Positions 49,992 through 59,109 of a stretch of DNA of 64,000 nucleotides are shown piece after piece; the first letter of the stretch is position 1; every line of letters begins with the position of its first letter. A program made the position numbers and the translations under genes. The stretch covers positions 124,001-188,000 of the forward strand of contig JADLAV010000061.1 in assembly GCA_020848075.1 (NCBI GenBank). Reading direction: 5' to 3'. The notes under the pieces are model-generated. The model saw only the letters and a program-made list of their open reading frames with translations, was not told the origin of the DNA and made no database searches. This DNA comes from Burkholderiales bacterium (GTDB taxonomy: Bacteria; Pseudomonadota; Gammaproteobacteria; Burkholderiales; SG8-39).

Positions 49992-51272
49992 TTACAGGTA
50001 ACCGAGCGCGCGCGGCAGATAGAGCGCGATTTCCGGGATGAAAGTGATCGCGAGCAGGCCCGTCAGCATCGCGGCGACGAACCATGCCACCCACGGCACG
50101 GTCGACTCGATCGGCACGTCGGCGATGCGGCTCGTCACCAGCAGGTTCACCGCCATCGGCGGGGTGAACTGGCCGATCGCGAGATTCATGGTGATGATGA
50201 TGCCGAACCACACCAGGTCCCACTGATAGTGGACGGCAATCGGGACCAGGAGCGGGAGGAAGATGAAGTAGATCGAGATCGCATCGAGGAACATGCCGGC
50301 GATGAGCAGCAGAACCGTGATGCCGAGCAGGATCATGGTCTCGGAGCTGCCGGAACCGACCAGGAACCGCGCCATGCGGTCGAAGGTGCCGAGCGTCGAG
50401 CTGGCGTAGGCGAACACGCTGGCGAGCGCGACGATCAGCAGGATCACGGCGGAGATTTCCGCCGCCTCGACCAGGACCTCGTAGATGTCCTCGAGCGAGA
50501 GCGAGCGGTAGACGAGAACGCCCACGGCGAAGCCGTAGAAGGCGGCGACGACGGCGGCTTCGGTCGGCGTGAAGAGGCCCGAGCGCATGCCGCCGAGGAT
50601 GATGACCGGCGCCGCCAGTCCCCAGAGCGCCGCGCGCAGGCTGCGCCAGAACGGCGGGCGCGCTTCGCCCGAGGCGAGCCCGAAGCCGTGGCGCTTGCAC
50701 AGCCAGACCGCGATGACGATCAGCGTCACACCGGCCAGGATGCCGGGAACCAGGCCGCCCGCAAAGAGCGCGTGGACCGTGGCCTGTGGTACCAGCAGGC
50801 TGTAGATGATGAGCGCGATCGACGGCGGAATGAGAATAGCGGTCGAGCCGCCGGCGGCGATCAGGCTCGCGGCGAACGCGCGCGGATAGCCGTCCTTGAC
50901 CATCGCCGGGATCATGATCGTGCCGACGGCGGCGGCGTCGGCCGGCCCCGAGCCGGAGATGCCGCCGAGCACCATGCCGACCAGCACCGCAGTGATCGCG
51001 AGCCCGCCATGCTTGCGGCCGACCATGCTCGCCGCGAACTGCACCATCGAGCGCGCGACGCCGGCGCGCTCGAACACGAGGCCGGCGAGCACGAACATCG
51101 GAATCGCCAGCAGCGGATATTTCGCGATGCCGGTGTAGACGTTGGTCGGTACCGACATGATGCCCAGGTTGGCGGTCGCGATTACCGCAGTGCCGGCAAG
51201 CCCCAGCGCGATGCCGAGCGGCACCCCGGCCAGCATCAGCGCCAGGAACATGCCGAACAGCACCCAGTCCAT
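49992..51272 (-). CDS. dctM: TRAP transporter large permease
   Basis: GMVLGGISGSGPADAAAVGTIMIPAMVKDGYPRAFAASLIAAGGSTAILIPPSIALIIY. Confidence 0.93.
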   Translation of the reverse strand: MDWVLFGMFLALMLAGVPLGIALGLAGTAVIATANLGIMSVPTNVYTGIAKYPLLAIPMFVLAGLVFERAGVARSMVQFAASMVGRKHGGLAITAVLVGMVLGGISGSGPADAAAVGTIMIPAMVKDGYPRAFAASLIAAGGSTAILIPPSIALIIYSLLVPQATVHALFAGGLVPGILAGVTLIVIAVWLCKRHGFGLASGEARPPFWRSLRAALWGLAAPVIILGGMRSGLFTPTEAAVVAAFYGFAVGVLVYRSLSLEDIYEVLVEAAEISAVILLIVALASVFAYASSTLGTFDRMARFLVGSGSSETMILLGITVLLLIAGMFLDAISIYFIFLPLLVPIAVHYQWDLVWFGIIITMNLAIGQFTPPMAVNLLVTSRIADVPIESTVPWVAWFVAAMLTGLLAITFIPEIALYLPRALGYL

Positions 51273-51278
51273 CGCGCT

Positions 51279-51791
51279 CTATTCCCGGCCGCGCAGGTGG
51301 CGCACCGCGAGCTGGGCCACGCGCCCGACGATCAGCAGAGAGAGGAGCGGCAGCCAGACGGTGTAGATCCATTGCGGGATGCCGAGGGCCGGTGAGGAGA
51401 CTTCGTAACGGAAGTCGTCCCACGCCATGCGCCCGCCATACCAGACGAGCAGGGCGAACATGACCGCCGTGGCGAGGATCGCCAGCAGGCCGGCCGTGCG
51501 CTGGATGTTGCGCGGCAGGCGCTCGACCAGGATGACCACGCTGATGTGACGCTTGGTGAAGAACGCGCTCGAAGTGCCGACCAGGGTGAGGAACACGAGC
51601 AGCCACACCGAAACCTCTTCGGTGTAGGCGAACGACTCGTCGGTCAGATAGCGCACCACGACGTTCGCCATGGTGATCACGCACAGCGCGACCATCGCCA
51701 GCGCCATCAGCGCCCGCTCGATGCGCAGCAGGGTGGGGGCCTCTGGTTTCTCGGGTTTCCGATCAGCGACGGCGTCGGACGGACGGGACAT
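51279..51791 (-). CDS. dctQ: TRAP transporter small permease
   Basis: LTDESFAYTEEVSVWLLVFLTLVGTSSAFFTKRHISV; adjacent to dctM. Confidence 0.92.
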   Translation of the reverse strand: MSRPSDAVADRKPEKPEAPTLLRIERALMALAMVALCVITMANVVVRYLTDESFAYTEEVSVWLLVFLTLVGTSSAFFTKRHISVVILVERLPRNIQRTAGLLAILATAVMFALLVWYGGRMAWDDFRYEVSSPALGIPQWIYTVWLPLLSLLIVGRVAQLAVRHLRGRE

Positions 51792-51887
51792 CGAGAGTCA
51801 CGCGGCATGCAGGGCGAAGAGGGACGGGCAAGATCGCCGCGGCTTGCCCTCCACGCGTCCGCCCTGCGCAAGCGTTCTGTCTACGCC

Positions 51888-52910
51888 CTATCGCTTGCTG
51901 ATCGAGGTTTCCGCCTTCTTCACCAGACCGGGACCGATGGTTTTGGTCCAGTTGACGTACACCTTGCGGGTGGCGTCCCGGAACTGCTTGCGCTCGGCAT
52001 CGGTGATGCGCGTGACGGTGACGCCCTTGGCCTCGATTTCCTTGATCGCGGCGTCATCCGGCGGCTCGATGCCTTTGCGCGCATCCTTGACGTTCTCCGC
52101 GCCGGCCTGGATCGCCGCCTGGCGCACGATCTCGCGGTCGGCCGGCGTCCAGCTCGCCCACACCTCCCTGTTGGCGACGAAAATCAGCGGATCGGCGGTG
52201 TACTCCCACAGCGTCAGGTACTTCTGGTTGAGCGTCCACATCTTGGCGTTGACGAACACCGACAGCGGATTCTCCTGGCCGTCGACCGCGCCGCTGGAGA
52301 GCGCGGGCTGCGCGTCGGCGAAGCTCATCTGCGTCGGGTTGGCGCCGAGCGCGCTGAAGGTGTCGATGAAGATGGGCGAGCCGACCACGCGGAACTTCAT
52401 GCCTTTCATGTCGGCGGGCGTGCGGATGACCTTCTTCGAGTTGCTGAGCTCGCGAAAGCCGTTCTCGCCCCAGGCGAGCGGCACCACGCCCTGGCTTTCG
52501 AGGATCTTGAAGATGTCCCTGCCGACTTCGCCGTGGGTGAGCGCGTCGATCGCCTTGTAGTCGGGCATGAGGAACGGCAGCGAGAAGAGATTGAGCTGCT
52601 TGACCTGCGGCGACCAGTTGATGGTGGAGCCGATCGCGAGATCGATCACGCCCTGGCGGATCGCCGTGAACTCGCGCGTCTGATCGCCGCCGACGAGGCT
52701 CGTGCCGGGATACATCTTGATGTTGATGCGTCCGTTCGTCTTTTCCCTGACCAGCTTCGCCCACAGCTCGCCGGCCCGGCCCCAGGGGTAGGACGAGGGC
52801 AGCACGGTGGACAGGCGGTATTCCGATCGGTATTCCTCGGCCTGCGCGGAACTCGCAAGACACAGGCTCGCGCCGAGCAGGGCCGCGGCGCACAGAAGCA
52901 CGCGTTTCAT
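51888..52910 (-). CDS. dctP: TRAP transporter substrate-binding protein
   Basis: Signal peptide; EYRLSTVLPSSYPWGRAGELWAKLVREKTNGRINIKMYPGTSLVGGDQTREFTAIRQGVIDLAIGST. Confidence 0.93.
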   Translation of the reverse strand: MKRVLLCAAALLGASLCLASSAQAEEYRSEYRLSTVLPSSYPWGRAGELWAKLVREKTNGRINIKMYPGTSLVGGDQTREFTAIRQGVIDLAIGSTINWSPQVKQLNLFSLPFLMPDYKAIDALTHGEVGRDIFKILESQGVVPLAWGENGFRELSNSKKVIRTPADMKGMKFRVVGSPIFIDTFSALGANPTQMSFADAQPALSSGAVDGQENPLSVFVNAKMWTLNQKYLTLWEYTADPLIFVANREVWASWTPADREIVRQAAIQAGAENVKDARKGIEPPDDAAIKEIEAKGVTVTRITDAERKQFRDATRKVYVNWTKTIGPGLVKKAETSISKR

Positions 52911-53095
52911 GAGACTCTCCCGAAGAGTTGACCCGGTGTTGGCGCGGCGTGGAGCGATGGAAGTGTAATCGCTCGATTTCGCTCGCGTCAAATCATCCGT
53001 CGTTGCCGAGACGCTTCGACTGGACTGTGCGGACTAGGCTGCGCCGAGCTCACCCGGCGCTGCGTGCGCAGCACTGCGCATCGTGGAGGAGGGAA

Positions 53096-53627
53096 GTGCC
53101 GGCAAGTCCCGGTGAAGGCGGATCGACGGCTCGCGCCGTCCCGACCGCGGAAGTCGCGGCGCCGGCGACGGCGCTGCGAACGATCGCGCTCACCGTGCCC
53201 GCGCTGCTCGCCTTCGCGACGAACTCGTGGCTGTGCCGGTACGCGTTGCAGGAGCCGATGCGCATCGACCCCGCCAGCTTCGGCAGCCTGCGGCTGCTCT
53301 CGGGCGCACTCGTGCTGGCGCTGGTGGTGAGGCTCAAGTCCCGCGCCGGCGCCCCCTTGACGCGAGCAGCGCGGGCCGACTGGCTGGCTGTGTCCTCGTT
53401 GTGGGCCTGCGTTGTCTGCCTCTCGTTCGGATACCTCACGGTGACGGCTGGCAGCGGCGCGTTGATCTCTTTCGGAGCGGTGCAACTGACGATGTTCGCT
53501 GCGGGGCTGCGCGCGGGCGAGCGCTTCCCGCCCGTTGCCTGGGGCGGGCTGTCGCTGGCTCCTGGGCGGCGTCGCGGTGGTGCTGTTGAACCGGTCGCCC
53601 GGAGGGGGCCCGCGACGCCGGGAGTGA
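53096..53627 (+). pseudogene. Truncated, frameshifted EamA/DMT transporter remnant
   Basis: VPASPGEGG...LRTIALTVPALLAFATNSWLCRYALQEPMRIDPASFGSLRLLSGALVLALVV...PPVAWGGLSLA, then reading shifts near 53560 to LLGGVAVVLLNRSPGGGPRRRE*; second half absent. Confidence 0.65.
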
Positions 53628-53831
53628 GGGCGTGCGGGCAGGTGGATGCGACAGGGGCCACACGCTCTTTCGAATCTCCAATGCGTGTCGGCGAGATGGC
53701 CGCGCCGGAGGGGCGCGCTGGGCCGGTCGCCAGACGGGCCGCGAGCGCTCGGACGTGGTGCGCGGTCAGGGGGATTTCTCGTCATTCAAGGCCTTGCCGT
53801 CGCTGCCCCCGCCGCTTCGTATCATCGCTGC

Positions 53832-53859
53832 TTGACAGCGGAGCTTGAAGATGCATAAT
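53832..53859 (+). promoter_or_regulatory. Sigma70-type promoter overlapped by the palindrome
   Basis: TTGACA (53832-53837), 16-nt spacer, CATAAT (53854-53859). Confidence 0.6.
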
Positions 53860-53878
53860 AAATGCATCTTCAAGCTCC
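53840..53878. promoter_or_regulatory. NsrR-type operator within a perfect palindrome
   Basis: GGAGCTTGAAGATGCAT-aataa-ATGCATCTTCAAGCTCC; core AAGATGCAT-N5-ATGCATCTT (53848-53870) matches the NsrR consensus in half-sites and spacing. Confidence 0.75.
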
Positions 53879-55262
53879 CGCCTCGGCGGGGGCACGAAAG
53901 CGCAGGCGACGACTCGTGTTCGGTTCGGCAGTCTCTCGGTGGACAGCGCCGCATTTCGCCGTCGCGCTGGTTGCTTTCGTCGCCGCGCAGGCGCTCATGG
54001 CCGCAGGCGCGGCCTACCCGACGGGGTCGCTCCTCGCCCCCGTGACGCTCGCCGCAGTGCACCTGCTGACGATCGGCTGGCTCACGCTGCTCGTCTTCGG
54101 CGCGCTGCATCAGTTCGTTCCGGTCATCGCGGCGCGATCGCAAGCGACCGGTTGGCCGGCGCTGCTTTCGTTGCTCGTCATCGTCGTGGGGCTCGCCGGG
54201 ATGGAGGCGGGGTTCCTCGCGCTGGCGGACCTGCTCGCACCGCGGGCAATTCCGCTCCTGCCGGCGGGCGGGACACTGGTTCTCGCCGGCGCGGCGCTCG
54301 CCGCGGCGCCGATCGCTCGCACGCTTTGGAGCGCGCGCCCGCTCGCGTTCTCAGCACGGTTCGCGTCGCTGGGGCTCGTCTTCCTGCTGGCGACGCTCGG
54401 CCTCGGGCTCACGTTCGCCCTCGCGCTCGCCTTCTCGGAGACCATCCAATGGGCTGCGATGCCGACCGACGGGCTGCGCCTGCACGTTCTCTCCGGCCTC
54501 CTCGGCTGGTTCACCCTCACCGCCATGGGCGTGAGCTACCGCTTGCTCAGCATGTTCACGCTCGCCCCCGAGGAGCGCGGCGCGCTCGGCAGCGCTGTGC
54601 TCTGGTTGAGCGCCGGCGGCCTGGCGGCTGCGTGGCTCTTGGGCGCAATGGAAGCGTCGGGCCTGGCGGTGCCTGCAGCGCTCAGCACGCTGGCGTATGT
54701 CGCGCTCGCGCTGGGCGGCGCCCTCTACCTCTTCGACATGGGCCGCATGCTCCGTGCGCGCCGCCGCCCGAAGCTCGAGTTGAACGCGGCCGGAGCGATC
54801 GTGGCGCTCGCGGCGTTCAGCCTGTGTCTCCTGGGGGCGGTGCTGGCCACGATCACCGGACGCCTGCAGGAGATGGCGGGCCCGCTGGGATACCTCTTCG
54901 TCTTCGGCTGGCTCTCGGGCCTGGGTCTGAGCCAACTCTACAAGATCGTACCGTTCATCACGTGGCTCGAACGCTACGGCGCCCTGCTCGGCAAGCAGCC
55001 GGTGCCCCGCGTCCAGGACCTCGTCGACGAGCGGCGTGACCGGCCGTGGTTCGTGCTGTATTTCGTGGCCGTCGGGGCGGGCACGCTGTGCGCCGCCCTG
55101 GGCTCGACGCTCGAGTGGCGGATCGCGATCGGCGGGCACCTGCTGGCGACGCTCATGATCGCGAGAGCGCTCTGGCTCGCGCGCAGCGGCAAGCCGCGAC
55201 TCGTGCAACCCCGGCCCACGGCAATCGGCGGGAGCCGGTCCTTGCCAACCACAGGCAGCTGA
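53862..55262 (+). CDS. Multi-TM heme-copper-oxidase-subunit-I-like / NnrS-like membrane protein (start uncertain; GTG 53916 is an alternative)
   Basis: About 12 hydrophobic segments; AAVHLLTIGWLTLLVFGALHQFVPVIA, LRLHVLSGLLGWFTLTAMGVSYRLLSMFTL. Confidence 0.75.
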   Translation: MHLQAPASAGARKRRRRLVFGSAVSRWTAPHFAVALVAFVAAQALMAAGAAYPTGSLLAPVTLAAVHLLTIGWLTLLVFGALHQFVPVIAARSQATGWPALLSLLVIVVGLAGMEAGFLALADLLAPRAIPLLPAGGTLVLAGAALAAAPIARTLWSARPLAFSARFASLGLVFLLATLGLGLTFALALAFSETIQWAAMPTDGLRLHVLSGLLGWFTLTAMGVSYRLLSMFTLAPEERGALGSAVLWLSAGGLAAAWLLGAMEASGLAVPAALSTLAYVALALGGALYLFDMGRMLRARRRPKLELNAAGAIVALAAFSLCLLGAVLATITGRLQEMAGPLGYLFVFGWLSGLGLSQLYKIVPFITWLERYGALLGKQPVPRVQDLVDERRDRPWFVLYFVAVGAGTLCAALGSTLEWRIAIGGHLLATLMIARALWLARSGKPRLVQPRPTAIGGSRSLPTTGS

Positions 55263-55283
55263 TCGATACGGAGGCACAGCGTC

Positions 55284-55787
55284 ATGACGACTTCGGCATC
55301 TCAAGTGACCCTCGATGTCCGCGAAATCCTCAAGGCCGGCGGCGAGCCCTTCGATGAGATCATGCAGGCGGTCGCCGCGCTCGCGCCCGGGCAAGCGCTG
55401 CACCTGCTTGCCACCTTCAAGCCGATGCCGCTATTCGGCGTGATGGCGCAGCGCGGATACACCCATGCCGAACGCGAGATCGGCGACGGCGACTGGGAGG
55501 TGATCTTCTCGCCCGCGGCTGCGAGCGGGACGGCCGCATCGCCCGAAACGTCGCGGCAGGCATTCCTGGACGTCCGGGGCCTCCTGCCGCCCGAGCCGAT
55601 GCAGCGCGCGCTCGAAGCGGTCGAAACCCTGAAGGCGGGCGAGTCGCTGCAGGTCCTCACCGACCGCGAACCGACATTGCTCTACCAGGAGCTCAAACGG
55701 CGATCCCACGCGTACACGAGTGAATCGAGCGGCGAGGGCTACCGCACAACCATCCGGCGCGGCGAAGCCGTTGGAGAGAGCGCATGA
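55284..55787 (+). CDS. Tandem DUF2249-domain protein
   Basis: TLDVREILKAGGEPFDEIMQAVAALAPGQALHLLATFKPMPLFGVMAQRGYTHAE...; second repeat FLDVRGLLPPEPMQRALEAVETLKAGESLQVLTDREPTLLYQEL. Confidence 0.85.
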   Translation: MTTSASQVTLDVREILKAGGEPFDEIMQAVAALAPGQALHLLATFKPMPLFGVMAQRGYTHAEREIGDGDWEVIFSPAAASGTAASPETSRQAFLDVRGLLPPEPMQRALEAVETLKAGESLQVLTDREPTLLYQELKRRSHAYTSESSGEGYRTTIRRGEAVGESA

Positions 55788-56095
55788 GCGACACCGAACT
55801 CGAAGCGACCTTGACCGAGGCCCTGAAGGAGGTGCTCGATCCGGAGCTCGGCTACAACGTCGTCGACCTCGGCCTGATCTACGGCATCGAGGTCCACTCG
55901 GGGCAGGCGCGCATCGCGCTGACGACCACGACCCGCGGCTGCCCGGCCACCGACTACATCCGCGAAGGCGTCGAAAGCTGTGCCGCGTCGGTCGGCGGGA
56001 TCAGCGCGGCGGAGGTCGTCATGACCTGGGAGCCGCCTTGGACTCCCGATCGCATGAGCGCGGAAGCCAAGACCCACTTCGGCGTCGCCGCATGA
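55784..56095 (+). CDS. MIP18/DUF59-family metal-sulfur cluster assembly factor
   Basis: ALKEVLDPELGYNVVDLGLIYGIEVHSGQARIALTTTTRGCPATDYI; ATGA overlap with the DUF2249 gene. Confidence 0.9.
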   Translation: MSDTELEATLTEALKEVLDPELGYNVVDLGLIYGIEVHSGQARIALTTTTRGCPATDYIREGVESCAASVGGISAAEVVMTWEPPWTPDRMSAEAKTHFGVAA

Positions 56096-56462
56096 TCGGG
56101 GGCGTCGGCACGCCGTGAAGCAGGTTCACGCGGCCTCGGAAAGCGATACGCCGAGCGCGGCCGCGTGCCTCGGCGCCTGACCCGGACAATCCGCAAGCCG
56201 CATCGACATCGGCCCTGCCGTCGCGTTGACGGAGCGCGAGTTTCCGGCCGCCCGCTGCGCTGCGAAGGCTTGCGTCCCGTGGGGTTCGTGTGCAGGGTTC
56301 GTGTGCGCGGGAGCGCGCGCTGTCGGTTACGCGTAATGCGTTCGCCGGGCAGTGCCGCCATTCCGAAAGCGATGTGTAAGATGGATGCTTCTCATTGCAT
56401 GCGTTGCGGTCTCGCTCCCGCTCGGGTGAGCGGGCTGCCCGTTTGCACCCCCGGAGGAACCA

Positions 56463-57089
56463 ATGGACTTCCCAGACTTTTTTGCGGCAGCACCGACCAT
56501 CACGCTGCGCGACCCGTTGGCCGCGTTCCTCGGCGCACCGAGAAGCGGCACGATGACCTACACCTATGCTGACGCCGTCAAGCTCGCCGGGCATTCCTGC
56601 CCGACGGTTGCAGGCGCTTATCTCACCGTGCGCCGCGGGCTTGCGTGGCTGTATGGCGACGAGCTCCCCGAGCGCGGGGGCGTGGAGGTTCATCTGCGCG
56701 ACGCGCGCGAGCAGGGCACGACAGGGGTCGTCGCTGCCGTCGCGACGCTCCTCACCGGCGCCGCGCCGGAGACCGGTTTCGGCGGCATCGGCGCAGACGG
56801 ACGCTTCGCGCGCCGCGGGCTCCTGCAGTTCGACGCGGCCATCGACGGTCTCCTCGCCCTCCGGCGGCGCGTTACCGGACGCGGCGTGGTGCTCGACCTG
56901 GATGCGACGGTCGTGCCGTCGGATCCCGCGATGAGACCGCTGTTCCTCAAGGCCGTGGCCGGGCGGGCGGACGCGGACGAGCAGTCTCGCTTCGGGGCGC
57001 TCTGGCAGGATCGCGTGGCGCGCATGCTGCTCGAGCATGCCGATGATCCCGCCCTGGTTCGTGTCTCGGAATGGAGGCGAGCGGGATAG
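56463..57089 (+). CDS. FmdE-family protein
   Basis: MTYTYADAVKLAGHSCPTVAGAYLTVRRGLAWLYGDELPERGGVEVHLRD. Confidence 0.8.
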   Translation: MDFPDFFAAAPTITLRDPLAAFLGAPRSGTMTYTYADAVKLAGHSCPTVAGAYLTVRRGLAWLYGDELPERGGVEVHLRDAREQGTTGVVAAVATLLTGAAPETGFGGIGADGRFARRGLLQFDAAIDGLLALRRRVTGRGVVLDLDATVVPSDPAMRPLFLKAVAGRADADEQSRFGALWQDRVARMLLEHADDPALVRVSEWRRAG

Positions 57090-57107
57090 GCGCGAGGGCA
57101 CGCGACC

Positions 57108-57548
57108 ATGAACCATTTCACGCTGCTCACCCTGCACCTGTTCGCCGCCATCATGTTCGTCGGCACCGTCTTCTTCGAGGTCCTGATCCTCGAAGGCATC
57201 CGCAAGCCGGTCGGACGCGAGGTCATGCGTACGGTCGAGCTTGCCATCGCGCAGCGCGCCCGGCGCCTGATGCCGTATGTCATGCTGGTGCTCTATGCTG
57301 CGGGCTTCGGCATGGCCTGGCAATACCGCGGCGTCCTCGCGCATCCCTTCGCCAGCAGTCTCGGGCTGATGCTCTCGATCAAGATCGTGCTCGCGCTCAG
57401 CGTGCTGGCGCATTTCATCACTGCCATGACGCTCAGCGGCACCGGCAAGCTCAAATCGCGGCATTTCCAGCTGATCCATCTCAGCGTGTTCTGCCACGTC
57501 GTGCTGATCGTTTTTCTGGCGAAGGCGATGTTCTACATCAGGTGGTAA
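57108..57548 (+). CDS. 4-TM membrane protein (CopD/DUF2269-like)
   Basis: MNHFTLLTLHLFAAIMFVGTVFFEVLILEGIRK...; His residues in several TMs. Confidence 0.7.
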   Translation: MNHFTLLTLHLFAAIMFVGTVFFEVLILEGIRKPVGREVMRTVELAIAQRARRLMPYVMLVLYAAGFGMAWQYRGVLAHPFASSLGLMLSIKIVLALSVLAHFITAMTLSGTGKLKSRHFQLIHLSVFCHVVLIVFLAKAMFYIRW

Positions 57549-57676
57549 CGGCCTGATCGGCGCCGCCGCCCGGTTCACAACGCCGGAAAGCTGGCGCATC
57601 ATGTATACGTGAGGTAGCGAAATCCGCGGGCGGGATCGCCGCTCCGGGCCGATCGCATCAACCGAAAGGACGTGAG

Positions 57677-58654
57677 ATGGCCGTGACCAAGAGCGACGCG
57701 AATGTTCAGGTTGCCGTAGTCCAGGCCGGCGCGGTCCCGTTCGATACCCGGGGCTGCGTCGACAAGGCGATTCGACTCGTTGCGGATGCCGCGGCAGCGG
57801 GCGCGAAGGTGATCGTTTTTCCCGAAGCGTTCATCCCCGGTTACCCGAAGGGCCTCAACTACGGTCTCGTCGTGGGCGCGCGCGACCCCGCGGGACGCGA
57901 AGAGTTCCGGCTCTACCTGGACGCGGCAATCGATGTGCCGGGACCGGAGACGGCTCGACTGGGCGAGGCCGCCGCGGCGGCCGGCAGCTACCTCGTGATC
58001 GGCGTCATAGAGCGTGACATCGGTACTTGCTACTGCACGGTTCTTTTTTTCGGACCCGAAGGAGCGCTGCTCGGCAAGCACCGCAAGCTGATGCCTACCG
58101 CGCTCGAACGGATGATCTGGGGCTTCGGCGACGGCTCGACCCTCACCGCCGTCGAGAGCCCCTACGGGCGCATCGGCTCGGTGATCTGCTGGGAAAACTA
58201 CATGCCGATGCTGCGAATGGCGATGTACTCCAAGAACGTCGCGATCTATTGCGCTCCGACCGCAGACGACCGGGACACCTGGCTTGCGTCGATGCGTCAC
58301 GTAGCCCTCGAAGGACGCTGCTTCGTGCTGACGGCTTGCCAGTTTCTCCGGAAGCACGACTTCCCGCCAACGGTCCGTGTCTCGCTAGGCGACTCCGGGG
58401 ACGCTGTCCTGATGCGTGGAGGCAGCGCGATCGTCAGCCCGCTTGGCAAGGTGCTCGCAGGACCGCATTTCGAGGGCGAGACGATCCTGACCGCCGACCT
58501 CGATTTGAACGAGATCGGACGTGGCAAATTCGACTTCGACGTCGTTGGACATTACAGTCGCCCGGACGTGTTTCGGCTCGTGGTCAACGAAGCGCCCATG
58601 GCGGCGGTCACTTGGAACGATGCCGAACGGCGTTCGCGCTCGAATGATGCGTAA
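57677..58654 (+). CDS. Nitrilase-family carbon-nitrogen hydrolase
   Basis: KVIVFPEAFIPGYPKG (Glu), KHRKLMPT (Lys), GSVICWENYMPMLR (Cys) catalytic triad. Confidence 0.94.
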   Translation: MAVTKSDANVQVAVVQAGAVPFDTRGCVDKAIRLVADAAAAGAKVIVFPEAFIPGYPKGLNYGLVVGARDPAGREEFRLYLDAAIDVPGPETARLGEAAAAAGSYLVIGVIERDIGTCYCTVLFFGPEGALLGKHRKLMPTALERMIWGFGDGSTLTAVESPYGRIGSVICWENYMPMLRMAMYSKNVAIYCAPTADDRDTWLASMRHVALEGRCFVLTACQFLRKHDFPPTVRVSLGDSGDAVLMRGGSAIVSPLGKVLAGPHFEGETILTADLDLNEIGRGKFDFDVVGHYSRPDVFRLVVNEAPMAAVTWNDAERRSRSNDA

Positions 58655-58737
58655 CCCCATGGGCAGCTGGACCCGCCGCAGCTGACTTTGGCTTCCTCCG
58701 CGGGCCGATTGCCACCAATTCGCAAATCATCATCGTA

Positions 58738-59010
58738 ATGGTCAAGTGTCCTTACTGCGGACGCCCCGCCATGAGTCTCTGGCGCAAGTCAGCCCTCGGT
58801 CCGGGGCGTGTGGTCCGCTGCGAGTCGTGTGGCAAGAAGATATCGGCGCACTGGGTCGGCATCTTCGCCGCGATCCCGGCCTTCCTGGGCGGTCTCGCGC
58901 TGATGCATTCCGAATCGTTCGCGTTGGGGATACCCGCGGTCGTGGCGGGTGTCCTCGTCATGGGAATGCTTCACACCTTCCTGGTTCCTCTCATGAAGAG
59001 TGACGCCTGA
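58738..59010 (+). CDS. Small zinc-ribbon, two-TM protein
   Basis: MVKCPYCGRPAMSLWRKSALGPGRVVRCESCGKKISAHWVGIFAAIPAFLGGLALMH; two CxxC pairs then TMs. Confidence 0.7.
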   Translation: MVKCPYCGRPAMSLWRKSALGPGRVVRCESCGKKISAHWVGIFAAIPAFLGGLALMHSESFALGIPAVVAGVLVMGMLHTFLVPLMKSDA

Positions 59011-59109
59011 CCCGGCGTTCGAGCGGATGCTTCTGCGCACACGCGCCGCCGTGCATTCCGTTACGCTGCCGGGATTCGAAACATTGGCGGCTTCCGCGTA
59101 GGACGACAC

